A DNA stretch of 64,000 nt, from contig JBCBYO010000017.1 in assembly GCA_039815825.1 (NCBI GenBank), forward strand, positions 1-64,000. The letters run 5' to 3'. Source of the stretch: JBCBDX01 sp039815825. Its GTDB lineage: Bacteria > Pseudomonadota > Alphaproteobacteria > Rhizobiales > Rhizobiaceae. The notes beneath the pieces were generated by a model, which was not told where the DNA came from, made no database searches, and worked only from the letters and a program-made list of their open reading frames with translations. Numbering within the stretch: position 1 is the first letter of the stretch; each line of letters begins with the position of its first letter. Of the stretch, positions 17,072-25,414 are shown in pieces. Made by a program: the position numbers and the translations under genes.

Positions 17072-17965
17072 TTAAGTCTTCGCCGATGCGGCATATATCG
17101 AGCTGACCGATCCGGCGAGCGTTGCGTCGAATTCATCATCGGACAGGCCGTGAGACAAGCCTTCAGCAAGAGCGCGCGAAAATGATGCAATCATCCCGTC
17201 ATTTCTGGCCAGAAGTGCGTTCGCATCGTCTCGGCTGTAGCCGCCGGACAGGGCAACCACGCGCATGACACGTGGGTCTTCTATCAATGACTTATAGCGA
17301 TTGATGGTTGTCGGCAGTGACAGTTTGAGCATGACTTGTTGCCCGTCATCCAAAACGTCCAAACCTTTGGTCAATTCTGCCAAAAGTATCTCTTCTGCTT
17401 CATCCTTGTCGTTGATGGTAATGTTGATTTCGGGCTCAAGGATCGGCATCAGGCCGTGGTTCAATATTTGTTTGCCGACCTCAAATTGCTGGGCAGCAAT
17501 GGCAGCAATCCCGGTAGGATTTGCGGCGTTGATCACCGAGCGCATTTTGGTGCCAAAGATGTTTTTTGAAACGGCGCGGCTTAGGAGTTCATCGAGGCCG
17601 GGCATTGGCTTCATCAGTTGAACGCCGTCTGCTTCTTCCATAAGCCCCTTGTCGACTTTCAGAAACGGGACGACATTTCTTTTGTCCCAGAGATAGTCAC
17701 CAGTTGGGATACCATCAATTTCGCCGTCCATCGTTCTTTCAAACAGGATTGCACCTATTACCTTGTCGCCGGTAAAGGCGGGTGACTTGATAATGCGCGC
17801 CCGCATCTCGTGGATGAGTGCAAACATTTCCTCATCCGTCGACCACGCGTCATCGGAGACGCCGTATTGCTTCAGGGCCTTGGGAGTCGAACCACCAGAT
17901 TGATCCAGAGCGGCGATAAAACCGTCCTTTTGCTCCATTTGCTGGGCCATTTGTTCATTTGGCAT
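17072..17965 (-). CDS. fda: Fructose-bisphosphate aldolase class I
   Basis: The 297-residue protein matches the bacterial class I aldolase: DQSGGSTPKALKQYG near the start, NVVPFLKVDKGL with the phosphate-binding and Lys residues, ILEPEINI in the middle and VALSGGYSRDDAN near the end. It cleaves fructose 1,6-bisphosphate to two triose phosphates through a Schiff base. The start follows GAGAGGAA. It lies on the same strand as pgk, gap and tkt, with which it usually forms one cluster in related bacteria; here accessory genes separate them. Confidence 0.92.
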   Translation of the reverse strand: MPNEQMAQQMEQKDGFIAALDQSGGSTPKALKQYGVSDDAWSTDEEMFALIHEMRARIIKSPAFTGDKVIGAILFERTMDGEIDGIPTGDYLWDKRNVVPFLKVDKGLMEEADGVQLMKPMPGLDELLSRAVSKNIFGTKMRSVINAANPTGIAAIAAQQFEVGKQILNHGLMPILEPEINITINDKDEAEEILLAELTKGLDVLDDGQQVMLKLSLPTTINRYKSLIEDPRVMRVVALSGGYSRDDANALLARNDGMIASFSRALAEGLSHGLSDDEFDATLAGSVSSIYAASAKT

Positions 17966-18123
17966 TGCTCAATTCCTCTCCGATCGACGCTTGTGGCTTT
18001 GGGTTAGCAAAGCCCCGCCAGACTGCAAGTAGGCAGAAAGAACTGAATCGATTTAGTGGTAAACGAATGCGCTCGGCTTTCACAATCCAGGCGGGCGCAA
18101 GGCTGAAAACGATGCCATGCGTG

Positions 18124-18630
18124 TTATGAAGTGCAGGTCGACAAACGAGCCGATGCCCGTGCATCCCCCGCGAATTCACCGCTCGCGCGACCGGTATCAG
18201 TTGTCACGGTGAAGCTAGCGCCGAATATTTCAGCGTTCGAAACTGTAATTTGGCGGTTGGAGACAGTGTCATCGACATCGATTGTAAAGGAAACGGTTTC
18301 TCCGGGAAGAAACTGGCTCAGTTGAATTTCAAGTTCCTGATCTCCGTCACTTACGTTGGGTTGGGCAACGACAAATCCGCCCCCCGACGTCAGTTCAAAA
18401 GGCTGGAAAACTTCGACACCGGCGCCTTCAGATGAAACATCAAACACAAGCCCAGCTGCGGACCCTTTTAGATCAATCGAAATTTTGGTGCCGCCAAGCG
18501 GACAAGCTCCCGCATTGACTATCGTGAAACGGTCTTTTGGCGCGCCTTCAATGAACTCCATCGTCACTTCTGCCAGCGCACTTGTGTTGAGCAGACAAAG
18601 GGCTGAAAAGGTGTGGATCGCGCGCATCAT
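18124..18630 (-). CDS. Exported protein, aggregation-factor-core-like
   Basis: The 168-residue protein has a signal peptide (MMRAIHTFSALCLLNTSALA) and a beta-rich mature part with few charges on one face. It contains FTIVNAGACPLGGTKISIDL and a second Cys near the C-terminus, which could form a disulfide. It resembles proteins annotated as aggregation factor core in Rhodobacteraceae, but I recognise this only weakly. The ATG pair at 18628/18630 follows AGGAA; the frame stays open to 18687 but lacks support there. Function unknown. Confidence 0.65.
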   Translation of the reverse strand: MMRAIHTFSALCLLNTSALAEVTMEFIEGAPKDRFTIVNAGACPLGGTKISIDLKGSAAGLVFDVSSEGAGVEVFQPFELTSGGGFVVAQPNVSDGDQELEIQLSQFLPGETVSFTIDVDDTVSNRQITVSNAEIFGASFTVTTDTGRASGEFAGDARASARLSTCTS

Positions 18631-18705
18631 TGTATTCCTGTTTTTTAGGGTAGGTAGCGCTGAATGGGAGTTTTTCCATTTATCCAACGGCGTTAAATCA
18701 AATTA

Positions 18706-19134
18706 TCAGGTATCTTTTTCCCTTAGACGACGCCGTATCTCTTTGCGAAATGCTTTGGCGCGCTGTTGCTGCGTGTTTAAAAGAACGCCCATGAAATAGG
18801 CGGTCAGCGCCGCTCCTACCAAGGCAACACCGCCTTCGAAAACGATATCAATGACAAACTCAGCGACGCCGGGCGCCAGGTATCTTTCGATTGGCAAGGC
18901 GGCCATAACTTTCGACAGGCCCACCGCCAACAAACCCGTGACCATTCCTGCCCAAAGAAAAAACCGATGCACCCGGGTGGAGGCGGTTACCTCGTCTATT
19001 TCTTCAGGATATTTTCTAAAGTATGCGAGTTCGTCATCTGAGATTTCAATTTTTTCCGACGTTAGCATTTTTAGAAACATGCTCTCGCGGTTTGCCTCGC
19101 GCTCCAATTCCTCGCCGACGGTCTGTTTCGACAT
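18706..19134 (-). CDS. Membrane protein of unknown function (two helices)
   Basis: The 142-residue protein has an acidic cytosolic N-terminus (ERESMFLKMLTSEKIEISDDELAYF-like charged stretch, residues 10–45), two hydrophobic segments (about residues 56–76 and 95–120), and a very basic tail ending in RKEIRRRLREKDT. I do not recognise the family. The ATG at 19134 follows TGGAGA; the upstream open frame to 19194 is not supported. It is divergent from the GT87-like gene, with 89 bp between starts. Confidence 0.65.
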   Translation of the reverse strand: MSKQTVGEELEREANRESMFLKMLTSEKIEISDDELAYFRKYPEEIDEVTASTRVHRFFLWAGMVTGLLAVGLSKVMAALPIERYLAPGVAEFVIDIVFEGGVALVGAALTAYFMGVLLNTQQQRAKAFRKEIRRRLREKDT

Positions 19135-19223
19135 AATAATCTCCAGGCCTGTTTGGTGAACTGTACGCGTCTGTAAAGGTGACGTATAGCGCATAGACAG
19201 TGTGCGCCGGGGGTTACAGTGAC

Positions 19224-20477
19224 ATGACGACAGTACAGGTTGAGCAAGCCGGTAGCCTTGATCGGCGGATTATCGCCGTCATCGCCGTTATCGGTGTTGC
19301 CATGGCCGCTTACGTGCTGGGCGCGGAGCTGTTCGACGGCGGGAAGGGGAAGGACTATCCGCTGTGGTATGAATATGCCGGACGCGTCATGGCCGGTGAG
19401 CCCCTCTATGACAGCGCCAAGTATCTTTATCCGCCAACTATGGTGATGTTGCTTTCGCCCATCTCGTTTCTCACCCCCGCGGTGTTTTATGCGATACTGA
19501 TCGCGCTCAGCGTTGGCGCGCTTTATATCTCGGTGCTTTGGTCGATGCGTTTGTCAGGTGGCGACAAACCGCTGCCTTGGCAATTAGTATTGGTGCCGAT
19601 TGTTATGATGCTCCCGCAGATCATTGAAAACTTTGATTTGGGCCAACCACACATTGTCCTTCTTGCGATCATGTTGGCCGGTTTTCTTCTTCTGCGCGAC
19701 GGAAGGCAAATATCAGCGGGTGCGGTCTTTGGCTTTGCGGCGGCGCTCAAGGTCTTTCCAATCGCCATCCTGCCGTACCTGATTTGGCGCCGTTATTGGA
19801 AAGCTGCCGGCGGCATGCTTGCGGCTCTTATGATTATCCTTGTGGTATTGCCGTCACCGATCCGCGGATATGAGCGTAACCTCAACGAACTATCGCAATG
19901 GTTTGTTGCAATGGCTGGAGATGAGGACGGGTTCGGTCAACGCGAGGAGCAGAATTGGTCCTGGAAAAACCAGTCGGTAGTCGCAATTACCCATCGGCTT
20001 GTCCGAGACATAAACTACAAACAGGTACGGCCCGGACAGGGCGATGCGCGCATGAACATCATCAGCGTCGACTACCGCACCGCCAACTATATTTTGCTCG
20101 GCGTCATCGGGATCATTGGGTTGGTTTTTATCGCGATCTTGCTGCCAAAAGACAGGCTTGATCACAAGCGATTGGCGGAGGAATGGGGTATTTTAATGTG
20201 CCTTATGACAATCGCGTCGCCGCTGTCGCGGACCTACTATTTCATTTGGCTTTTGTTCCCGCTGTTTGTTTTGGTTCAGCGGTCGTGGGATTCCGACAGC
20301 GCAGCGACCAAAAAGTGGATAAGATGGGGGCTGATCGCTGTATTTGTGTTGACGTTGCTGCAGCTGATCAATGAGCTACAGGCGTTCGGTGTTAACACGT
20401 TGGCTGCAGTGTTGGTGATGGTCATGTTGGCGTGGATCATGCTTAGCAGCCGACCGACGCCCAACACGCAGGCTTAG
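19224..20477 (+). CDS. Glycosyltransferase family 87 (DUF2029) membrane protein
   Basis: The 417-residue protein has about ten membrane helices. The first periplasmic loop contains DYPLWYEYAGRVMAGEPLYD, which matches the GT87/DUF2029 mannosyltransferase pattern with its catalytic acidic residue near the start of the loop, and YLYPPTMVMLLSP follows. It would transfer a sugar from a polyprenyl-phosphate donor on the outer face of the inner membrane. The ATG at 19224 is preferred over the GTG at 19200. Its stop overlaps the pgk stop by 4 bp, convergently. Confidence 0.85.
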   Translation: MTTVQVEQAGSLDRRIIAVIAVIGVAMAAYVLGAELFDGGKGKDYPLWYEYAGRVMAGEPLYDSAKYLYPPTMVMLLSPISFLTPAVFYAILIALSVGALYISVLWSMRLSGGDKPLPWQLVLVPIVMMLPQIIENFDLGQPHIVLLAIMLAGFLLLRDGRQISAGAVFGFAAALKVFPIAILPYLIWRRYWKAAGGMLAALMIILVVLPSPIRGYERNLNELSQWFVAMAGDEDGFGQREEQNWSWKNQSVVAITHRLVRDINYKQVRPGQGDARMNIISVDYRTANYILLGVIGIIGLVFIAILLPKDRLDHKRLAEEWGILMCLMTIASPLSRTYYFIWLLFPLFVLVQRSWDSDSAATKKWIRWGLIAVFVLTLLQLINELQAFGVNTLAAVLVMVMLAWIMLSSRPTPNTQA

Positions 20478-21673
20478 CCAAGCGCGACGACGCCTGGCAA
20501 ATCCTTACCTTCCATCCATTCCAGGAATGCACCGCCAGCGGTCGAGATATAGGTAAAGTCGCTCGCCACGCCTGCCTGATTTAGCGCCGAAACCGTGTCG
20601 CCGCCACCAGCCACCGAGATGAGTTGGCCCGTTTTGGTCAGTTCCGCAGCTTTTTTCGCGGTTGTGACCGTGGCGGTATCAAACGGCGGCATTTCGAACA
20701 CACCGAACGGGCCGTTCCAGATAAGCGTTTTCAGGCTTTCAAATTCCGCGATCACATTGGCGATCGAAGCGTCGCCTGCATCGAGAGACATCTGGTCTTC
20801 TGCCAGTTTTGTTTCTGGCGATAAGGAGATGCTTTCGCTGGGCGCGCCGGTTTCAAATTTGGTGGTCACGCGCCCATCGATCGGCAGCACGATTTTACAT
20901 CCGCTTTTTTCAGCAGCTGCCATAATTGCCAGCGCCTTGTCGTGCATATCGGCTTCCTGCAATGAGTTGCCCATCTCAGCGCCTTTTGCTGCAATAAACG
21001 TGTTGGCCATGCCACCACCGACCATCAACACATCAACCTTGGTGACAAGGTTTTCCAAAAGGTCGATTTTGGTGGACACTTTTGCGCCACCAACGATTGC
21101 GCCGACGGGACGCTGAGGTGTGCCGAGGGCAGCGTTTAACGCTTCAAGCTCAGCTTGCATGGTTCGGCCTGCATAGGCAGGTAAAAGCTTGGCAAGCCCC
21201 TCGGTTGAGGCATGTGCACGGTGCGCAGCCGAGAACGCGTCATTGACGTATATGTCGCCATTGGCGGCGAGCGCCTTGGCCAACGCCGGATCGTTCTTTT
21301 CCTCGCCCGGGTGAAAACGGGTGTTCTCAAGAAGCACCACGTCGCCTTCGACCATTTCGCCGACTTCCCGAGCTGCCACTTCGCCGATGCAGTCGGATGA
21401 AAAGTCGACCCGGTGGTCAAGTGCTTGCTCCAGAGATCCTGCGACAGGACGCAGGCTCATTTCGGCTACGACCTTGCCTTTGGGTCGACCAAAGTGCGCG
21501 AGCAGGATGACTTTACCGCCCTTGTTTGACAGCTCCTGAATGGTCGGGACAATGCGTTGGATACGGGTTGTGTCCGTCACCACACCGTCTTGCATCGGAA
21601 CATTCAGATCGACACGAACCAAAATGCGCTTGCCGGAAATGTCAGTGAGGTCGTCGAGAGTTTTGAATGTCAT
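20474..21673 (-). CDS. pgk: Phosphoglycerate kinase
   Basis: The 399-residue enzyme has the N-terminal signature RILVRVDLNVPMQDG with the substrate-binding Asp/Asn, the LLAHFGRPKG motif, a central VGGAKVSTKIDLL, and the nucleotide-binding SVAGGGDTVSAL near the C-terminus. It transfers phosphate from 1,3-bisphosphoglycerate to ADP. Length is normal. The gene starts 11 bp after the DUF924 gene stop, so it is probably transcribed with it. Confidence 0.95.
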   Translation of the reverse strand: MTFKTLDDLTDISGKRILVRVDLNVPMQDGVVTDTTRIQRIVPTIQELSNKGGKVILLAHFGRPKGKVVAEMSLRPVAGSLEQALDHRVDFSSDCIGEVAAREVGEMVEGDVVLLENTRFHPGEEKNDPALAKALAANGDIYVNDAFSAAHRAHASTEGLAKLLPAYAGRTMQAELEALNAALGTPQRPVGAIVGGAKVSTKIDLLENLVTKVDVLMVGGGMANTFIAAKGAEMGNSLQEADMHDKALAIMAAAEKSGCKIVLPIDGRVTTKFETGAPSESISLSPETKLAEDQMSLDAGDASIANVIAEFESLKTLIWNGPFGVFEMPPFDTATVTTAKKAAELTKTGQLISVAGGGDTVSALNQAGVASDFTYISTAGGAFLEWMEGKDLPGVVALG

Positions 21674-21684
21674 GGTACTGCCGC

Positions 21685-22239
21685 TTAGAACATGGAATTG
21701 CCTGTGGCGGCGATGTATTCCAGTTCTGCGGCAGTTGAAACCCTTCCCAGCACCTCATTGCGTTTTGGGTAGCGTCCAAAGCGTTCAATGACATCCCGAT
21801 GACGCTTTTCAAAGTCCAAGGACTTTTCGCCTACTTCGGCATAAAGCTTCATCGCCTCGTCATGCACAATCAAACTCTCGGCGTGCATGTATGGCATTAG
21901 GGCAAAGTGTTGTTCAAAATGCGCAAGCTCTTTGTGCAGTTCTTGCGCCACGATTTCTTGCGCGAGCGCCAGTGCGAGGGTATCATTTGCAAAAGCGCGA
22001 GCGGATTTTCGGTATAGTTGGCGTGAAAATTGGTCGAGTACGATGATCTCGGCAACCCGGCCGCGCGGTGTGCTACGCCATGTCCACAATTCGGACTTTT
22101 CGGCCCGCTTTAGTGTTTTGGCAAAACGGATCCGCAACTGCGCATCGAATGCTTCAGACGCCGACCACCACATCTTTTCGTCAGTCTCAACGAGCCAAAA
22201 GTTCAGCACTTCTTCGGCTTCCTGGTGGGTCTCAGTCAC
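21685..22239 (-). CDS. DUF924 family protein
   Basis: The 184-residue protein shows the DUF924 motifs VLNFWLVE, then the conserved IIVLDQFSRQLYRKSARAFAND, then FALMPYMHAESL and FGRYPKRNEVLGR. The family is helical and of unknown function. I place the start at the GTG at 22239, since AGGAGGAGG lies just before it and the resulting length fits the family. The longer open frame up to 22416 includes residues unlike DUF924. The start overlaps the stop of a small membrane protein gene by 8 bp. Confidence 0.82.
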   Translation of the reverse strand: MTETHQEAEEVLNFWLVETDEKMWWSASEAFDAQLRIRFAKTLKRAEKSELWTWRSTPRGRVAEIIVLDQFSRQLYRKSARAFANDTLALALAQEIVAQELHKELAHFEQHFALMPYMHAESLIVHDEAMKLYAEVGEKSLDFEKRHRDVIERFGRYPKRNEVLGRVSTAAELEYIAATGNSMF

Positions 22240-22447
22240 CGCCTCCTCCTGCGTCAAAGCTGCCGCCATCATTTTTGTCCATCCAGCCTTTTGCTTTTGC
22301 GCCATGGGCCACATCGATACCGATGCCGGTACCACTACGCTGGCCTGGCATTTGTTTGTTAACGGTGCGGTTGAAAAAGCGGCCAATAAAAAGCGCCAAG
22401 ACGATGATGCCGACACCGATCAGCAGAAAAATGAGCACGGGATCCAT
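22232..22447 (-). CDS. Small single-pass membrane protein
   Basis: The 71-residue protein has one N-terminal helix (MDPVLIFLLIGVGIIVLALF), a basic patch, and a soluble tail ending in GGSFDAGGGGD, a glycine-rich end often seen in small alphaproteobacterial membrane proteins. The gene overlaps the GTG start of DUF924 by 8 bp, which suggests translational coupling. The ribosome binding site is weak (GGGGCAG). I do not recognise a function. Confidence 0.6.
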   Translation of the reverse strand: MDPVLIFLLIGVGIIVLALFIGRFFNRTVNKQMPGQRSGTGIGIDVAHGAKAKGWMDKNDGGSFDAGGGGD

Positions 22448-22535
22448 TGCGATACGATACTGCCCCGGGGCGTTGCTGGCAAATTGATTGATCAGGTGTC
22501 ATGTTACTTTTTGCTACGAGGGACCGAGGTGGTTC

Positions 22536-23729
22536 ATGCTCAAAAAAATCATTACAACCGCGTTGTTGAGCGGTTTTTTTGCCGGTTCGGCTTGGGCTGA
22601 TGCCCACCCGCCACGTTTTGTCGAACCGCAAGGGGATGGGCCTCACTTAAGAGCCGTTGGGGAGATCGAAACGGTTTTTGATTGGTCTGATGACAGTTGC
22701 GATCCCGCACATATACCGGACCTACCAACACGGGCTTTTCGAGATGTGAATAATCAGGTTCAACTGATTATCGCCCACTATGACACCCGCAAGATGTCGG
22801 GCGCTGATTTTGATACACTTACCGTTTCATGCGATCTTCTAATGCGCTCAACCGGCGCGACTGATCCGTCCTTGTTTGCAGATAAGGAGTGGATTGCGGG
22901 GCTCTATACGGAGGACGGTAAAACGGTCCATGCGCTGGTGCATAACGAATTCCAGGGTAATGCGATTGGTGGCGCGGTTTGCCCGTCCGGCGAGTATATC
23001 AAATGTTGGTACAACTCGATCACCTACACACGCTCAGATGATGGTGCCGCTTCTTTTGCGCGTCCCGTTGAGATCCCTGACCATATTGTTGCCACGCTGC
23101 CGTTTCCGTACGAGCCCGACGCCGGCGTTGCCGGAGCGTTCAGTCCAAGCAACATTATCAAGTATGAAGACTATTACTACGCGTTCTTCAAAGCGCAGAC
23201 CCGTCCAGATGGCGACCAACACGTATGCTTGATGCGGACCCAAAAGCTGGATGACCCCAGTTCCTGGGTGTTTTGGACGGTGTTTGGGTTTGACGGCTCG
23301 TTTGCTGATCCATATCGATCCGACGAAAAGGTCATCCGTCAGGGACAGTGCCAAGCGATTGACCGGCCCGCTATCGCGCAGATGTATGAGGGCGTTACTT
23401 GGAATACTGCGCTGCAGAAGTTCGTTTTGGTTGGGACAAGCAACGATCCACAACGAACGCCAAACCCGTTCGGTTTTTACTACGCGCTGTCGGATGATCT
23501 GATCAATTGGGAAAGACGCGAACCGCTGCTTGAAGTTCGGCTACCTTGGCGTGCGCGTTCCCCGGTCCAGACTGTCTATCTATACCCGACCATCATCGAC
23601 CATGACAGCCCGACGCGGAATTTCGAAACTGCTGACGAAGACATGTATCTCTACTTCACAAGGTTGAACAACGGACAGGCAGGTTTGGACCGCGATCTTG
23701 TTCGCGTTCGGGTCGAAGTGGTCAAATAA
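22536..23729 (+). CDS. Exported protein, possible beta-propeller glycosidase fold
   Basis: The 397-residue protein has a signal peptide (MLKKIITTALLSGFFAGSAWA). The mature part has repeated blade-like strands with Asp and aromatic residues, such as AFSPSNIIKYEDYYYAFFKAQ, YEGVTWNTALQKFVLVGTS and YYALSDDLINWERREPL. The last of these is close to the phrase seen in five-bladed GH43/GH32-type propellers, where a date-like phrase about working near a described condition recurs. A glycoside hydrolase or sugar-binding role is possible but not shown. The ATG at 22536 follows GAGGTGG. It stands alone, convergent to hxlR. Confidence 0.72.
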   Translation: MLKKIITTALLSGFFAGSAWADAHPPRFVEPQGDGPHLRAVGEIETVFDWSDDSCDPAHIPDLPTRAFRDVNNQVQLIIAHYDTRKMSGADFDTLTVSCDLLMRSTGATDPSLFADKEWIAGLYTEDGKTVHALVHNEFQGNAIGGAVCPSGEYIKCWYNSITYTRSDDGAASFARPVEIPDHIVATLPFPYEPDAGVAGAFSPSNIIKYEDYYYAFFKAQTRPDGDQHVCLMRTQKLDDPSSWVFWTVFGFDGSFADPYRSDEKVIRQGQCQAIDRPAIAQMYEGVTWNTALQKFVLVGTSNDPQRTPNPFGFYYALSDDLINWERREPLLEVRLPWRARSPVQTVYLYPTIIDHDSPTRNFETADEDMYLYFTRLNNGQAGLDRDLVRVRVEVVK

Positions 23730-23735
23730 CCAATG

Positions 23736-24122
23736 CTAGTTGAATGACGTTGTCTGCTCGCTGTCGTAGGCGTCGCGCGCGACTTTCACCTGTTCCATGT
23801 GGCTGTTTGACCAGAAAACCAGTGGCTTCATCATGGAAGCCAGCTCTTCACCGAGTGGGGTCAATGTATAGGTGACGGCAATTGGCGGCCCCGCATCCAC
23901 TGTTCGCGTTAGATAGCCGTCACGCTGGAGGCTCCTGAGATTTTCGGTCAGAACGCGCTGCGTGATGTCGCCAATGCATCTTTTCATTTCACCGAAGCGT
24001 TTGGGGCCGTCTTCCAACGCGAGCAGTATAAGGATCCGCCACTTGCCCGAAACGTTGGCCAGTACGGATCGGATCGGACAGTTTTCGGCTTGCGCTTTAT
24101 TTTCGATCGTTATCGGTAACAT
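23736..24122 (-). CDS. HxlR family transcriptional regulator
   Basis: The 128-residue winged-helix protein has the HxlR hallmark CPIRSVLANVSGKWRILIL near the start, with the Cys that is often redox- or electrophile-sensing, and the recognition helix ITQRVLTENLRSLQRDGYL. The C-terminal wing and helix read VTYTLTPLGEELASMM. HxlR proteins are MarR-like repressors or activators of detoxification genes. It is divergent from the NTF2-like gene, with a 178-bp shared promoter region containing small inverted repeats, so it probably controls that gene. Confidence 0.88.
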   Translation of the reverse strand: MLPITIENKAQAENCPIRSVLANVSGKWRILILLALEDGPKRFGEMKRCIGDITQRVLTENLRSLQRDGYLTRTVDAGPPIAVTYTLTPLGEELASMMKPLVFWSNSHMEQVKVARDAYDSEQTTSFN

Positions 24123-24129
24123 GGGTGTA

Positions 24130-24146
24130 AGTATCTAAATCGTACT
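24130..24146. promoter_or_regulatory. Candidate HxlR operator
   Basis: AGTATCTAAATCGTACT reads as an imperfect inverted repeat with AGTA/TACT arms, starting 8 bp upstream of the hxlR start. Its shape is like the AT-rich palindromes used by HxlR/YodB proteins. A second perfect repeat (GATAC, 3 bp, GTATC) lies at 24210–24222 in the same intergenic region. Both are short, so chance is not excluded. Confidence 0.35.
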
Positions 24147-24300
24147 GGTTCGGGTTAGCATCTACGCAATAGATAGGCAATATTGCTTTGTTTTGCTGGT
24201 ATCCTTGACGATACTCTGTATCATATTAGTGCCTAATTGACACTTGGTATTAAAAACGTACCTAGGCGTATCTGCCATCTTTAGTATTTAGGAGATAAAA

Positions 24301-24798
24301 ATGTCAGCGGCCAAATCGGGTGGGTATCAGGTGATATCGATCGAGGACCACGTTCAAGAACATTGGACTGATGAGGAGAAGGGCAAGGTATCGTTGGTCA
24401 TCGATTTCTTTCAAAATCTTATGAACAAGCATGATTTTGATTACACGCTAAAGACCTATGGCAGCGGCGCTTATGTCCAGCATAATCGTGCCATTGCTGA
24501 CCAGGTTTCCGGTGTCGTTGACTACGTGAAAGCGCTTGTCGGGCGTTTTCCGGAATATGGGTATGACGCCAAGTTTATTGTAGCCAGTGGGGATCGTGTC
24601 GTCGTTCATAGTCACGTCACACTGCGCGCGGCGCATCGGGGCAATGACCGGAAAGGTTTTATCATCACCGACACTTTCAGGATTGAAGATGGGAAGCTGG
24701 CTGAGCATTGGGATGCCATTCAGCCTATCGATTTTTTTGCGCGATTTATTGTTTTGCTCACCGGCGGAACGGTTGCGAACGGCAATCCGACTTTCTGA
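24301..24798 (+). CDS. Nuclear transport factor 2-like (SnoaL-type) protein
   Basis: The 165-residue protein resembles the SnoaL/NTF2 cone fold: a helical VSLVIDFFQNLMNKHDFDYTLKTYG, then YVQHNRAIADQVSGVVDYVKALVGRFP, then strands VVHSHVTLRAA and ITDTFRIEDGKLAEHWDAIQPI. Members act on or bind small cyclic molecules. The ATG follows AGGAG. It is divergent from the HxlR regulator and upstream of the Tat-exported gene, so it may be the first gene of an HxlR-controlled group. Confidence 0.82.
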   Translation: MSAAKSGGYQVISIEDHVQEHWTDEEKGKVSLVIDFFQNLMNKHDFDYTLKTYGSGAYVQHNRAIADQVSGVVDYVKALVGRFPEYGYDAKFIVASGDRVVVHSHVTLRAAHRGNDRKGFIITDTFRIEDGKLAEHWDAIQPIDFFARFIVLLTGGTVANGNPTF

Positions 24799-24920
24799 CA
24801 GATTTATGCGCGGCTGCGACGATTTGTATTTCACGCACAAGTGATTTCAGAATCTGCCGCAGCTTGTCATGATCGGCGTCCAGCACCACCTTTATCGCAG
24901 AATATTATGGAGACGGTTGG

Positions 24921-25409
24921 ATGAAGAACCCTGTTTTGTCGCGTCGGCATATGCTGGCAGCAGCTGGCGGAATCGTCGTTGCTTCCTCAAGCCGCCTTAC
25001 CGTACCCGCTCAGGCGGCGGGGCTCGCCCCGACGCGAACCATGCGTGGCGGCGCAAACAATTACCGGCCCGGAGCGCCGATTGTGGACCGTATTGGTGGC
25101 GGTGGCTTTACCATGACAGGACGTGTTCGTCGGGCTGGCGACGGAATGTTGCTTTCGGGACAACGAATTCAAATGTGGGCGCACACGACCGAGGGCCATG
25201 AGCGCGACGCTGATAGCCATGGTGCAACTTTAACTGATGCCAATGGCGAGTTCACGATGGATATGCCGCAGATTGTTCCGGCTTTTGGACAGGCTCATGG
25301 GCATCTTGCCTATGATAGCGGCGAGTTTAAAACCGTGTTTCTCCGGCCCGTCATGGCAAGTTCGCGTGATACAAGTCTTCACGTTGAGTTTGTTTTGGAA
25401 CCTGCCTGA
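24921..25409 (+). CDS. Tat-exported protein with intradiol-dioxygenase-like fold
   Basis: The 162-residue protein has a twin-arginine signal (LSRRHMLAAAGG) and then an Ig-like beta sandwich as in intradiol ring-cleavage dioxygenases: MTGRVRRAGDGMLLSGQRIQMWAH, LTDANGEFTMDMP, and a HxxH-type pair in QAHGHLAY. The fold match is from pattern only and the full set of iron ligands is not clear. Tat export suggests it folds, perhaps with a metal, in the cytosol. The start follows GGAGACGG. A ferric-reductase-like membrane protein begins 5 bp after it, so the two are probably one functional unit. Confidence 0.75.
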   Translation: MKNPVLSRRHMLAAAGGIVVASSSRLTVPAQAAGLAPTRTMRGGANNYRPGAPIVDRIGGGGFTMTGRVRRAGDGMLLSGQRIQMWAHTTEGHERDADSHGATLTDANGEFTMDMPQIVPAFGQAHGHLAYDSGEFKTVFLRPVMASSRDTSLHVEFVLEPA

Positions 25410-25414
25410 GAGAC

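Noticed and set aside
20595..21116. 173-codon frame opposite pgk
   Set aside because: It is antisense to a strongly conserved enzyme and shows no domain.
21887..22600. 237-codon frame on the plus strand opposite DUF924
   Set aside because: It is antisense to DUF924 and the small membrane protein, Ser/Ala/Arg-rich in the manner of shadow frames, and runs into the exported propeller gene.
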